From NCBI GenBank assembly GCA_949502235.1, contig CATBDC010000003.1:62001-126000 (forward strand): a stretch of 64,000 bases of DNA, in the 5' to 3' direction. Both the position numbers and the translations under genes were made by a program. The DNA comes from an uncultured Lachnospiraceae bacterium (GTDB lineage: Bacteria > Bacillota > Clostridia > Lachnospirales > Lachnospiraceae). This document shows, piece by piece, positions 52,697 through 61,706 of this stretch (position 1 is its first letter; every line of letters begins with the position of its first letter). The notes under the pieces were generated by a model. The model had not been told where the DNA came from and searched no databases. It was given only the letters and a program-made list of their open reading frames with translations.

Positions 52697-54274
52697 TTAT
52701 ACAACAACCGAATATATTGTATTTCCGCGTAAATCCTTTATTTCTCTGGTGTACTCCTCTATCTTCTTTTCACGCTTCTCATTAAAGCAGAAAGCCAAAA
52801 GCCACCCTTCTGTCTGCCCTCTGCTCTCCATATAATCGGTCAGCTGTGCCAGCCCCTCCTCGAACCGCTTTTCTCCATGCCATATTTTAAGCTCCAGAAT
52901 ATATTCTCTTTTTCCATAAAAAATAACAATGTCCATCCTTGTATTACTTCTGGTTTCAGGTTCTACTACATAATGTCCTGTGCCATTGATAATAGGTTTA
53001 AGAAAGGATAAAAAGAGAAGTCTTCCCTGTTTTTCTATAAACGGCTCATCACTTAACCTGTATTCAGCCTTCATAAAATCCTGGAATTTCTTCAAAACCA
53101 CATTCATATCCAAGGCTCCATCTTCCGCTATAAACTGATTTCTTGGTATCTTAAGTACCTGTTTCTCCATCAGCTTTCCGGCAATCAGATGGTCATAAAT
53201 ATAGCTTTCAAAAATAATATTTGATATCTTACAAATCCCTTTTTCTTCAGAAATAATGCCAAAAGTCACGCCAAGGTTAATTTCAGGGTTAGAAAGCTTA
53301 TATGGAATCTGGCTGCCTTCCAGCAGGATGCCCTCTACAAATTTTCTGAACCGTCCGTTATTCTCAATATTTTTCACAACATCATCAAACAGCGTGTTCG
53401 TACCTTTTAATATTTCCCGCACGGCGATACGGACTCCATCCCGTGACCAGCATACCGGCAGCTCGTCTGTCTCTGAAAGCCTCTCATCCATCCACAGACA
53501 GATAAGACTGACCAAAAACGGGTAACCGGATGTGTATTTATAAATTTCCGCTGCAATAACATCTGTCTCAAAAGAAATCCCCTTTTCTTCCTTGTATTCC
53601 TGAAGCATTGAGCAGATTTCATCGACAGACAGGCTCATATCAATCGGAAAATCCACTGCCACATTCCACGGTGAATTATACTTTCTTTCCTCCTCCGGGC
53701 GCAGTTTTAGCTTTAAATTCTTCACATCATGTACACTGGCTAAAATGACACTTTTAAAAGTAACTGTGCCCATGGCACGCTCCAGATACAGTTCCCGCAG
53801 CACTCCCAGAAAATTTAAAAACATCTGGTTATCAGAGCTTTTATCCACCTCATCAATAAAAAGCAATACCTCCCTGTCTGCCTGACTGCAAAATGTAACA
53901 ATGCGCTCTTTCAGTGTATCCATATTCTCATCTTCTGAAAATGCTGTCCATAAGCTTTTAGGCTCATCTTTATAATCAGATAGTTTAAGGGCGCCTGCCA
54001 CCCGCATACAAAACCTACGGACAAACATGTCTTCTGTTCGAAATGCCTCATTCCCCATACCTTCAAAGCTGGTACTTATGACAATATATCTCTCCTTCAG
54101 TCTTTTCCACAAAAGCATAAGAGTTGTTGTCTTTCCATACTGCCTTGCCCGGTTAATGGTAAAGTAGGAGTCCTGCTCTATAAGACGGACTATTTTATCA
54201 AGCTTCTCTTTTGTATCTGCCATATAATGTTTTTCCGGAATACATGTACCGGTAACATTAAAACGTCTGCCCAT
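52697..54274 (-). CDS. AAA-ATPase-like protein with C-terminal PD-(D/E)XK nuclease-like domain
   Basis: A 525-residue protein of the AAA-ATPase_like / DUF1703 group. Nucleotide site FTINRARQYGKTTTLMLLW (variant Walker A, no G-x4-GK), Walker B REVLLFIDEVDKSS, and a C-terminal PD-(D/E)XK core, NTRMDIVIFYGKREYILELKIW (Asp, Glu-x-Lys). Such genes occur in many copies in gut anaerobes; defence or mobile-element control has been suggested but not shown. GGAGG precedes the ATG. Stands alone. Confidence 0.85.
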   Translation of the reverse strand: MGRRFNVTGTCIPEKHYMADTKEKLDKIVRLIEQDSYFTINRARQYGKTTTLMLLWKRLKERYIVISTSFEGMGNEAFRTEDMFVRRFCMRVAGALKLSDYKDEPKSLWTAFSEDENMDTLKERIVTFCSQADREVLLFIDEVDKSSDNQMFLNFLGVLRELYLERAMGTVTFKSVILASVHDVKNLKLKLRPEEERKYNSPWNVAVDFPIDMSLSVDEICSMLQEYKEEKGISFETDVIAAEIYKYTSGYPFLVSLICLWMDERLSETDELPVCWSRDGVRIAVREILKGTNTLFDDVVKNIENNGRFRKFVEGILLEGSQIPYKLSNPEINLGVTFGIISEEKGICKISNIIFESYIYDHLIAGKLMEKQVLKIPRNQFIAEDGALDMNVVLKKFQDFMKAEYRLSDEPFIEKQGRLLFLSFLKPIINGTGHYVVEPETRSNTRMDIVIFYGKREYILELKIWHGEKRFEEGLAQLTDYMESRGQTEGWLLAFCFNEKREKKIEEYTREIKDLRGNTIYSVVV

Positions 54275-54365
54275 ACTGCTCTCCTCCTTGTGCTATCTGC
54301 ATATCCTTATTATACACACTAATTACAGAATAGGCAATTCGCATCTGAATGAATTAATATTAACA

Positions 54366-55673
54366 CTAACCCTCATCCCACGGGAGCTCAATACGCAGAA
54401 TTCTCGATGGCCTTCCTTTCCCCTGGGACTGCTTCCCCACAACGGCCGCATAGCCTTCTTTCTCTAAATGTGCCAGCAGCCGGTTTGCGCTGCGGGCGGA
54501 AATCTGCAGCTTTTCTGCCAGAGTAACTGCATCCACCTCCTTCCCGCAGTCCTCCAGAGCTGCCATCAGCTTCTTAAGTGTATCCGTACTTAAATGCAGC
54601 CTCTGTGCAAGAAAGGACAGACTGGGAAGCTTAAGCTCATTCTCCCCCGGAAATGAAATCTCTATCGCCTGATTCTCCTCTATCATATAGGATTTTCCGG
54701 AATGTTCCAAAACAGATTTGTTGAGAGCCATTACTGCACGGGACTTCGCCTCCAGGGTCGTATCCCCAATCCCAATGCCCATATAAATTGTGTTGTCTGG
54801 AAAGCGCCGGCCAAGCCGGCCGAACTCCCAGTATGTAGAATCCTTTAAAAACACATTCATCAAAGAATGTCTCGAGGTTACAATAAAGAAATGGTTTCCG
54901 TCTCCTGAAAAAACTGCCGCCTCCATGCGCTGCGCCAGAGAATATACGTTTTTTCTATATTCATTCTGGCATTGAAGCTGCTCCCACTCCTGAAACATCA
55001 GGTTTTGTTCGTCAAAGGAGACATAATTAAGCTGTATGGCAATAACAGCCCTCCTTCCCTGATTCTTTTTTGCTGATAAATGCAGAATCTGCAAGTGGTA
55101 AATCTGTTCCTGCAGAACCTCCTTTACCGGATAGATACGGACACAGGGAATCCCTTCCGCACGAAGAGGCCCTGCTATATGCTCCATACTTGTAACGCAC
55201 AGCGATACACGCCCCTGCCGGTAGCAGTTTCTATGAAATTCTAACAGCTTTTTCTCAAACTGTTCTTCCTCCGAATCAATACCCGCTCTTAAAATTACAG
55301 AATCATGTATCCCCACTTCTTCTAAGGCCTCCCGAAGAAGATTGTGGTCAAATTGATCAACACTAAGGGCTTTCAAATCACTTTGGAAAATTGCAATTCC
55401 TTCCAGGCATGCCTGAAAGGCAGCAACCCGGCTGTACGGAAGGTATGCCCATGGAATCGTGGCAACAATCCTCCTTCTGGCATAATGATAGGAGGTTGGG
55501 CCTGAAAAAAGAATCGCATCTGCTTTTCCTTCTTTCTGTAAAGCGTCTGCTATACTGGCTGCCTCCTCATAAAATTCGGAGCAGTGGTACTGAATCTCTA
55601 CATTTGGAAGCTGATCTATCATTTTATTGATAATTTTCGGCATCATCTTTGTACCAATCACGACAATTTTCAT
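54366..55673 (-). CDS. Multi-domain regulator: sensor - cyclase-like - winged HTH
   Basis: A 435-residue protein I do not fully recognise. Residues 1-210 have an alpha/beta fold (MKIVVIGTKMMPKIINKMIDQL; ADAILFSGPTSYHYARRRI). Residues about 215-345 resemble the palm of GGDEF/GTP-cyclohydrolase-III domains (VIAIQLNYVSF, SGDGNHFFIVTSRHSL, MGIGIGDTTLEAKSRAVMALNKS) without a GGDEF motif. Residues about 365-430 are a winged helix (VTLAEKLQISARSANRLLAHLEKEGYAAV) with an RPSRI tail. Divergent from an S9 peptidase-transporter pair, its probable target. Confidence 0.65.
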   Translation of the reverse strand: MKIVVIGTKMMPKIINKMIDQLPNVEIQYHCSEFYEEAASIADALQKEGKADAILFSGPTSYHYARRRIVATIPWAYLPYSRVAAFQACLEGIAIFQSDLKALSVDQFDHNLLREALEEVGIHDSVILRAGIDSEEEQFEKKLLEFHRNCYRQGRVSLCVTSMEHIAGPLRAEGIPCVRIYPVKEVLQEQIYHLQILHLSAKKNQGRRAVIAIQLNYVSFDEQNLMFQEWEQLQCQNEYRKNVYSLAQRMEAAVFSGDGNHFFIVTSRHSLMNVFLKDSTYWEFGRLGRRFPDNTIYMGIGIGDTTLEAKSRAVMALNKSVLEHSGKSYMIEENQAIEISFPGENELKLPSLSFLAQRLHLSTDTLKKLMAALEDCGKEVDAVTLAEKLQISARSANRLLAHLEKEGYAAVVGKQSQGKGRPSRILRIELPWDEG

Positions 55674-55765
55674 AAATGAACTTCCCCTTTATCTATCTAT
55701 TTGCTGCCGGATAAATAGCAGCATATATTTTTTTCAGTATACTCTATTGCCTTCCAATTGTCTAA

Positions 55766-55818
55766 TATAAAAAGACAAAACAAACATTAAAGACATATTT
55801 ATTCACATATTAAGGACA
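55766..55818. promoter_or_regulatory. Direct repeats in the regulator/S9 peptidase gap
   Basis: Three similar words, TATAAAAAGACA (ends 55776), ATTAAAGACA (55786-55795) and ATTAAGGACA (55809-55818), lie in the same orientation about 19-23 bases apart. They may be binding sites for the divergently encoded regulator; AT-rich chance is possible. Confidence 0.35.
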
Positions 55819-55879
55819 GAACTGCAGTGGTAATATTGTAGAAAATATACACGGAAAATATTTTGAGGAGGGAATATTT

Positions 55880-57880
55880 GTGAAGAAAGTACAATTGGAA
55901 CAATTTATAAAGTACCGCTTTCTGTCTAATTTGCAGTGCGGGAGCAAAAAAGGACAGCTTGCATTTGTAGTCACACAGGCAAACGATGATAACGGCTATA
56001 ACAGCCATATTTTTCTTTATGAAAATGAGAATCTAAGACAGCTTGCCTCTGGAAGCAATTACATCTGGGACGGAGAGAATACCCTGCTTTTAACGTCACT
56101 CCGCGAAAAAGAAGACAGAGACGCTGTGGCAGGCGGTGAGGAACGAACGGTATTTTACAGAGTTTCTGCAGACAATGGTAATATCGAAAAGGCATTTTCT
56201 GTTCCGCTGAATGTTACAAAGCATGTAAGGCTTGATTCAGGTAAATATCTGCTGCAGGTAAAATACAACTTACGTTTTTCATCTATGTACCTGTGCAGTC
56301 CAGATGAGAAAGCAGAAATTCTTGCAGAGAAAAAAGAGGAGCAGGATTATCAGGTTGTTGATGAAACACCATTCTACTTTGACGGCATGGGATGGACAAA
56401 TGGTCTTCGCAACAGACTGTTTTTATATGATGAAGCCGCCGGCAGTCTGTCTGCACTTACCAAAGAGGAAACCTTTACTGTCAGCAGCTTTGACGTGTCT
56501 CCTGATAAAAGAAAAGCAGTTATCATTGGAAATAATTTCAAATCAGTAAAAGCCGGCCGCCCGGGAATCTATCTGTTAAATCTTAAAACAGGAGATATGG
56601 AAACGCTGATAGAGGAAAATAAGATGATGGCTGACACTGTAAAGTTCTATCAAGGCGGACTTCTGATTGCTACAACAGAAGCAAAAGTACATGGCTGGAA
56701 TGAAAGACCTGATTTTTACACTTATAATCTGGCTAACAAAACCCTTCATTTTCTTGCCTCCAACGAATATACGCTCCACACGGGTATCCGCACAGATTCC
56801 GTCTTTGGACCAGTACATGCCAACCGGGTGAAGGATGATATCTTCTATACCGGCGTCATCAAAGGATATGAAGGCCCTATCATGCAGATGTCCCCGGACG
56901 GAAGTTTAGAAGAGCTTGTTTCTGTCAGAGGTAATGTAAACGATTTTGATATTCAGGGAAACTCCCTATATTATATTGCTATGATTGGAGATAAACTGGA
57001 TGAGCTGTACTGCATGAATATGTCTGACAGGGAGACCAGACGCCTGACCTCTCTGAATGAAGAGGTTCTAAGCGACTGCTACGTTGCCCGCCCCAGGAAG
57101 CTTGAATTTGAAAATGACGGTGTGGAGCTTGACGGATGGATCTTGTATCCAAAAGATTATGAAGCAGGAGGAACCTATCCCGCAATCCTTGATATCCATG
57201 GAGGCCCCTGCATGACCTACGGTGAAATCTTCTATCATGAAATGCAGGTCTGGGCAAGCGAAGGATATTTCGTATTTTTCTGCAATCCGCGGGGAAGCGA
57301 CGGAAGAGGCGAAGCTTTTTCCGATATCCGGGGACGGATGGGCACTATAGACTATTCTGACATTATGAAATTTACGGATGTCATACTTGAGCGTTACCCC
57401 GATATTGATAAAACAAGAGTCGGAGTTACTGGAGGAAGCTATGGAGGCTATATGACAAATTGGATTATAGGACATACGAATCGCTTTAAATGTGCCGCAT
57501 CCCAGCGCTCCATTGCAAACTGGATATCTCAGAATACCTATTCGGATTTCTCATTTCCACGGGGAGTAAACGGCGTCCAAGGGATGCCATGGGGAGATAT
57601 AAAGAAGGTCTGGGATCAGTCCCCGCTGCAATTTGCGGATAAATGTAAGACACCAACACTATTTATCCATTCAACAGAAGATTTCCGCTGTCCTCTGCCG
57701 GAGGGGCTCTCTATGTACAATGCTATAGCCTTCTGCGGAACGCCTGCCAGAATGTGTATATTTAAAGGCGAAAGCCACGGCCTTGCCCTGAAAGGAAAGC
57801 CGCAGCACAGAATACGCAGGCTCAAGGAAATTACGGACTGGATGAATAAATATTTAAAAGCCTCTGATACAAAAGAGTAG
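55880..57880 (+). CDS. S9 family (prolyl oligopeptidase/acylaminoacyl peptidase) serine peptidase
   Basis: A 666-residue S9 enzyme. Residues about 1-400 form the beta-propeller; 410-666 the hydrolase. The catalytic Ser is in GVTGGSYGGYMTNW, Asp in HSTEDFRCPLPEG and His in GESHGLALKG; oxyanion region DIHGGPCMTYGE. No signal peptide, so cytosolic. The start is GTG (55880) after GAGGAGGG. The transporter gene follows after 17 bases, suggesting uptake and cleavage of a small peptide or acyl-peptide. Confidence 0.92.
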   Translation: MKKVQLEQFIKYRFLSNLQCGSKKGQLAFVVTQANDDNGYNSHIFLYENENLRQLASGSNYIWDGENTLLLTSLREKEDRDAVAGGEERTVFYRVSADNGNIEKAFSVPLNVTKHVRLDSGKYLLQVKYNLRFSSMYLCSPDEKAEILAEKKEEQDYQVVDETPFYFDGMGWTNGLRNRLFLYDEAAGSLSALTKEETFTVSSFDVSPDKRKAVIIGNNFKSVKAGRPGIYLLNLKTGDMETLIEENKMMADTVKFYQGGLLIATTEAKVHGWNERPDFYTYNLANKTLHFLASNEYTLHTGIRTDSVFGPVHANRVKDDIFYTGVIKGYEGPIMQMSPDGSLEELVSVRGNVNDFDIQGNSLYYIAMIGDKLDELYCMNMSDRETRRLTSLNEEVLSDCYVARPRKLEFENDGVELDGWILYPKDYEAGGTYPAILDIHGGPCMTYGEIFYHEMQVWASEGYFVFFCNPRGSDGRGEAFSDIRGRMGTIDYSDIMKFTDVILERYPDIDKTRVGVTGGSYGGYMTNWIIGHTNRFKCAASQRSIANWISQNTYSDFSFPRGVNGVQGMPWGDIKKVWDQSPLQFADKCKTPTLFIHSTEDFRCPLPEGLSMYNAIAFCGTPARMCIFKGESHGLALKGKPQHRIRRLKEITDWMNKYLKASDTKE

Positions 57881-57897
57881 CCCGAAAGGAGAAAAAC

Positions 57898-59079
57898 ATG
57901 TTTGATACTGTATATTTTTATTTAATGGTTGTTGTTATCGTATTTGCACTTGGAGACTTAATTAGTTATTTTACAAAGGGAAAACTGTCAGGGCTGATGA
58001 TGGTCATGCTGCTCTTCCTGGTTGGTTTTCTTACCGGTATCCTTCCGAAGGATATCATTAACCGTGCCGGTCTCACACAGCTTGCCTCTGCTTCTACCGG
58101 AATGCTGCTGTTTAATATGGGATCTACTATCAATAACCGTCAGCTTATCAATGAATGGAGAACTGTTACACTGGCCGCACTCTGTCTGATTGGGTCCTGT
58201 ATTGCAATGTTGTGTGCCTCTCCAATTATCGGCCTGAACACGGTATTAATCGGAATGCCGTCTATCAACGGAGCTGCTGTTGCTACCTCTATGATGTCAG
58301 AAGCCGCGGCTGCTAACGGATTTACAACTGCCGCCGCCATGTGCGCAGTAATCTTTGCCACCCAGCGGTTTGTAGGCGCACCTCTTGCCTCTACAATGGG
58401 ACGCCGTTATGCAAAGGTTTTATTAGAGGAATACCGAAACAATCCGTCTGTCTGTGCAAATGCTTCAGGCTCCGGTACTTTAACGGAATCAGGAAACATA
58501 CCCTTCTACGAAAAGCGCAAATCCTTTTTTACATCAAATGTACTCATCGGGATTGCCTGTGCAGGCGCATTTATCGCACGGCTTTTAGGTTCGGTTACTC
58601 CTGTTGATTACAGTATATGGGCATTAATCCTTGGCCTTGTTACCGGAATCGGCGGCTATATTCCTCCAAAGCCTCTGCAGCGCGGAAATGCATACGGCCT
58701 CATTATGATTGCTGTTTTCGGTTCAATCATCCCGGCGCTGGGCGGCGTTACATTAAATGACCTGGGTACTCTTGCCCTGCAGCTGATTGTTATGTTTGGT
58801 TCGGCATGTATCGGAATCGTACTTGTTACCATAATACTTCCTGGCTGGAAGCTTGTAGGAAACCGTAATCTTGCAGTAGGTATCGGCGCCATGCAGTTCC
58901 TCGGATTCCCCTCAAATGTCGTTGTTGTACGTGAGGTAAGCGAAGTTATGGGTGAAACAGAGGAGGAAAAGAGTTACATTAACGAAAAATTAAGCGTATC
59001 CTACGTTGTGGGCGGAATTACAGTTGTCACAATTCTTTCCGTTGTAATGGCAAGTATTATCAGCAGTATTTTATTTTAA
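57898..59079 (+). CDS. Membrane transporter of unrecognised family, linked to the S9 peptidase
   Basis: A 393-residue protein with about eleven helices in two similar halves, Gly/Ala-rich helix breaks (MPSINGAAVATSMMSEAAAANGFTTAAAMC; GAMQFLGFPSNVVVVREV) and a cytosolic loop near 180-215. The layout resembles the GltS/ESS and 2-keto-gluconate permease fold, with reentrant segments. It lacks a signal peptide. Co-transcribed with the peptidase; the terminator at 59109 ends the unit. Probably imports the peptidase's substrate or exports a product; this is inference. Confidence 0.65.
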   Translation: MFDTVYFYLMVVVIVFALGDLISYFTKGKLSGLMMVMLLFLVGFLTGILPKDIINRAGLTQLASASTGMLLFNMGSTINNRQLINEWRTVTLAALCLIGSCIAMLCASPIIGLNTVLIGMPSINGAAVATSMMSEAAAANGFTTAAAMCAVIFATQRFVGAPLASTMGRRYAKVLLEEYRNNPSVCANASGSGTLTESGNIPFYEKRKSFFTSNVLIGIACAGAFIARLLGSVTPVDYSIWALILGLVTGIGGYIPPKPLQRGNAYGLIMIAVFGSIIPALGGVTLNDLGTLALQLIVMFGSACIGIVLVTIILPGWKLVGNRNLAVGIGAMQFLGFPSNVVVVREVSEVMGETEEEKSYINEKLSVSYVVGGITVVTILSVVMASIISSILF

Positions 59080-59108
59080 ATATCGCCCCGAATAGTAACC
59101 TATTTTTA

Positions 59109-59148
59109 GGCAGAGATAGAACGAGTTTTTATCTCTGTCTTTTTTTTA
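59109..59148 (+). terminator. Terminator after the S9 peptidase-transporter unit
   Basis: GGCAGAGATA (59109-59118) pairs with TATCTCTGTC (59130-59139), followed by a run of nine T. A typical Rho-independent terminator. Confidence 0.92.
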
Positions 59149-59204
59149 ACGGTTTTTTATGGTAGAATAAAACAGTAATTGTAAAAACAAGCAGAGGTGA
59201 TTTT

Positions 59205-61073
59205 ATGCATAAGGAATTTTTAATGGGAAATGAAGCTATCGCCTTAGGCACCATTGCCGCTGGTGTTAATCTGGTATCCGGCTACCCCGGCACCCCCTCC
59301 TCGGAGGTACTGGAAACCGTGGCAAAGCGCCGGACATCTGATATTTATGTGGAATGGTCCGTCAATGAAAAGGCGGCTATGGAGGTGGCGGCAGGAGCCG
59401 CATATACGGGCGCAAGAAGCATGGTAACCATGAAGCAGGTAGGGCTTAATGTGGCCTCAGACCCCCTGATGAGTTTAGAATATATCGGTGTAAAAGGCGG
59501 CATGGTGGTTCTTGCGGCAGACGATCCGGGTCCTATTTCATCGCAGACTGAGCAGGATACGAGACATTTTTCCGCGTTCTCTAAGCTTCCCTGTTTTGAC
59601 CCTTCCGATCCCCAAGAGGCCTATGAGATGGTACAGGAAGCCTTCGAATATTCGGAGAAATATGAAACTCCCGTTTTTCTTAGGCCCACTACCAGAGTAT
59701 GTCACGGCTATGCCTCTATTACCGTAAAGGACGAAGCAGAATATAAGGTACATAATTTTGAGGGATTTACAAAGGATTCCGGACGGTGGGTTATCTTTCC
59801 CCGTCTATCCTATCAAAATCACATAAAAATTGAGGCGAGAAATCAGACGCTTGCCGATGATTTCTCTGAATACAGCCGGAACCGCATCTATCAGGCGTGC
59901 AGAAAGAACGTCTTATTAAAGAAAGGAATTGCCTCCGGCGGAATCAGCTTTACCTATGCCCTTGAGACACTGGAAGAGGCTGGCATGGCTAAGCTTTTTA
60001 AGGTTTCTACCCCTCATCCATTTCCCGAAAGGCTGGCTCTTTCCTTTCTTGAGGGTCTCACTGAGGTGCTTTGTATCGAGGAACTGGATCCGGTTATTGA
60101 ACGGGAGCTTACCTATATCTGCGGAAAGTATCATCTTCCGGTAAAAATTTACGGAAAGCTTACGGGACATGTAAAAAATGCCGGGGAGAACAGCCGGGAC
60201 AGTGTACAGGAGAATATTATGCAGTTTCTTGGGCTTGCTTCTGATTCTCCTAATATGGTTTCCGCAGATTCTGCTCTGTCCACGGACTCCATGCCCTCTC
60301 TTCCGGTAAGGCCTCCGGTTTTGTGCGCAGGATGCCCTCACCGGGCTTCCTTCTGTGCGGTAAAAGCCGCCATGAAAGGAAAGAAAACCATTTTCTGCGG
60401 GGATATCGGATGCTATACGCTTGGAAACGCCATGCCGCTTGATATGGTAGACACCTGCCTGTGTATGGGCGCAGGGCTTGGAATCGCCCAGGGAGTCGGT
60501 CACATGGAGCCTGATACAACTTGCTTTGCTTTTGTAGGGGATTCCACATTTTTTGCTTCTGCCATTACGGGAGTCATAAATGCAGTCTATAATCAGGCGG
60601 ACATGACCTTAGTCATACTGGATAACTCTACCACTGCCATGACCGGACATCAGCCCCACCCCGGTACGGGCCGGACTATGATGGGGGAAATAGTTCAGAA
60701 AATTAATATAGAAGCTGTGCTTCGGGGCATTGGCCTTAAGGTTGTTGAGATAGTAAATCCCCTGGATTATGAGGCTTCTGTAGAATGTGTAAAACGAGTG
60801 GCATGGGAGCCCGGCGTGAAAGCAATTATTTTCAAAGCTCCCTGCATTGCGCTTACAAAGCCCTCCGGCAGCCTGGCTGTCAGCCCTGACAAATGTATCA
60901 ATTGCCGGAAGTGCATCCGGGAGCTTGGCTGTCCGGCACTGGTGATTTCAGAAAAGCAGGTGTCTATAGATTCTTCTTTGTGCACCGGCTGCTCTCTCTG
61001 TTCGCAGATCTGTCCGGTAAATGCAATCTGTCCTCCGGCAGAGAAGGATAAAGGAGGTGTCTGTCATGAATAA
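59205..61073 (+). CDS. iorA: Indolepyruvate ferredoxin oxidoreductase, alpha subunit
   Basis: A 622-residue thiamine-diphosphate enzyme. GYPGTPSSE and VEWSVNEKAAMEVAAGAA form the pyrimidine side; CAGCPHRASFCAV, GDIGCYTLG and LDNSTTAMTGHQPHPGTG the TPP side. The last 60 residues have two 4Fe-4S motifs (CINCRKCIRELGC; CTGCSLCSQICP). It decarboxylates aryl pyruvates from Trp, Phe or Tyr to aryl-acetyl-CoA, reducing ferredoxin. The iorB start overlaps its end by 8 bases. Length normal. Confidence 0.95.
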   Translation: MHKEFLMGNEAIALGTIAAGVNLVSGYPGTPSSEVLETVAKRRTSDIYVEWSVNEKAAMEVAAGAAYTGARSMVTMKQVGLNVASDPLMSLEYIGVKGGMVVLAADDPGPISSQTEQDTRHFSAFSKLPCFDPSDPQEAYEMVQEAFEYSEKYETPVFLRPTTRVCHGYASITVKDEAEYKVHNFEGFTKDSGRWVIFPRLSYQNHIKIEARNQTLADDFSEYSRNRIYQACRKNVLLKKGIASGGISFTYALETLEEAGMAKLFKVSTPHPFPERLALSFLEGLTEVLCIEELDPVIERELTYICGKYHLPVKIYGKLTGHVKNAGENSRDSVQENIMQFLGLASDSPNMVSADSALSTDSMPSLPVRPPVLCAGCPHRASFCAVKAAMKGKKTIFCGDIGCYTLGNAMPLDMVDTCLCMGAGLGIAQGVGHMEPDTTCFAFVGDSTFFASAITGVINAVYNQADMTLVILDNSTTAMTGHQPHPGTGRTMMGEIVQKINIEAVLRGIGLKVVEIVNPLDYEASVECVKRVAWEPGVKAIIFKAPCIALTKPSGSLAVSPDKCINCRKCIRELGCPALVISEKQVSIDSSLCTGCSLCSQICPVNAICPPAEKDKGGVCHE

Positions 61074-61650
61074 GAATATCATCCTGTGCGGCGTAGGAGG
61101 ACAGGGGACGGTTCTTGCCTCCAAATTAATTGCCGCTGCCGCCATGAAAAAGGGTCTGCCTGTTATGAGCGCCGAAACTATCGGGATGGCCCAAAGAGGC
61201 GGAAGTGTATTTAGTCATATTCGAATCGGGGAGGGCTTGCGCTCACCTATGATTGCCCGAGGTACTGCAGATGTAATACTTGGGTTTGAGCCAGGGGAAG
61301 CTGTGCGGATGCTTCCTTATCTGAAAAAAGGCGGGCAGGCAGTGGTCAGCATCCGGGGAATTATGCCCGTGACGGCTGCTCTTTCTGGAGCCGGCTATAA
61401 AAGTGAGGAAATGCTTTCTTATCTGGAGAAGCAGGTGGAGCACCTTCTTGTGGTTGACACGGAAAAAGCCTGCCGGGATATCGGCTCTCCTAAAGTGCTT
61501 AATATTCTTCTTTTAGGGGCTGCTGCCCACAGCGGAGCGCTGGGGCTGTCAGACGAAGATATCAAAGAGGCTATAAAAGAACATGTTCCCGAAAAATTCC
61601 ATGACATGAATTTACGGGCGCTTGCGTATACCCATCCGGACACCCCGTAA
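61066..61650 (+). CDS. iorB: Indolepyruvate ferredoxin oxidoreductase, beta subunit
   Basis: A 194-residue gamma-like subunit: NIILCGVGGQGTVLASKLIAAAA, ETIGMAQRGGSVFSHIRIG (conserved QRGG) and DVILGFEPGEAVRMLPYL. Start 61066 follows AAAGGAGG inside iorA; an in-frame ATG at 61021 is in iorA and lacks a ribosome site. Completes the IOR heterodimer with iorA. Confidence 0.94.
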   Translation: MNKNIILCGVGGQGTVLASKLIAAAAMKKGLPVMSAETIGMAQRGGSVFSHIRIGEGLRSPMIARGTADVILGFEPGEAVRMLPYLKKGGQAVVSIRGIMPVTAALSGAGYKSEEMLSYLEKQVEHLLVVDTEKACRDIGSPKVLNILLLGAAAHSGALGLSDEDIKEAIKEHVPEKFHDMNLRALAYTHPDTP

Positions 61651-61706
61651 TTCATGCCAAATATCCACAGGCATCATGTCGTATATAAGAAAGGAAAAAC
61701 AATATT

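Noticed and set aside
61090-61105. GGACAGGGGACGG inside iorB, resembling the family A box
   Set aside because: It encodes the conserved Gly-Gly-Gln-Gly-Thr motif of IorB and has no inverted partner nearby.
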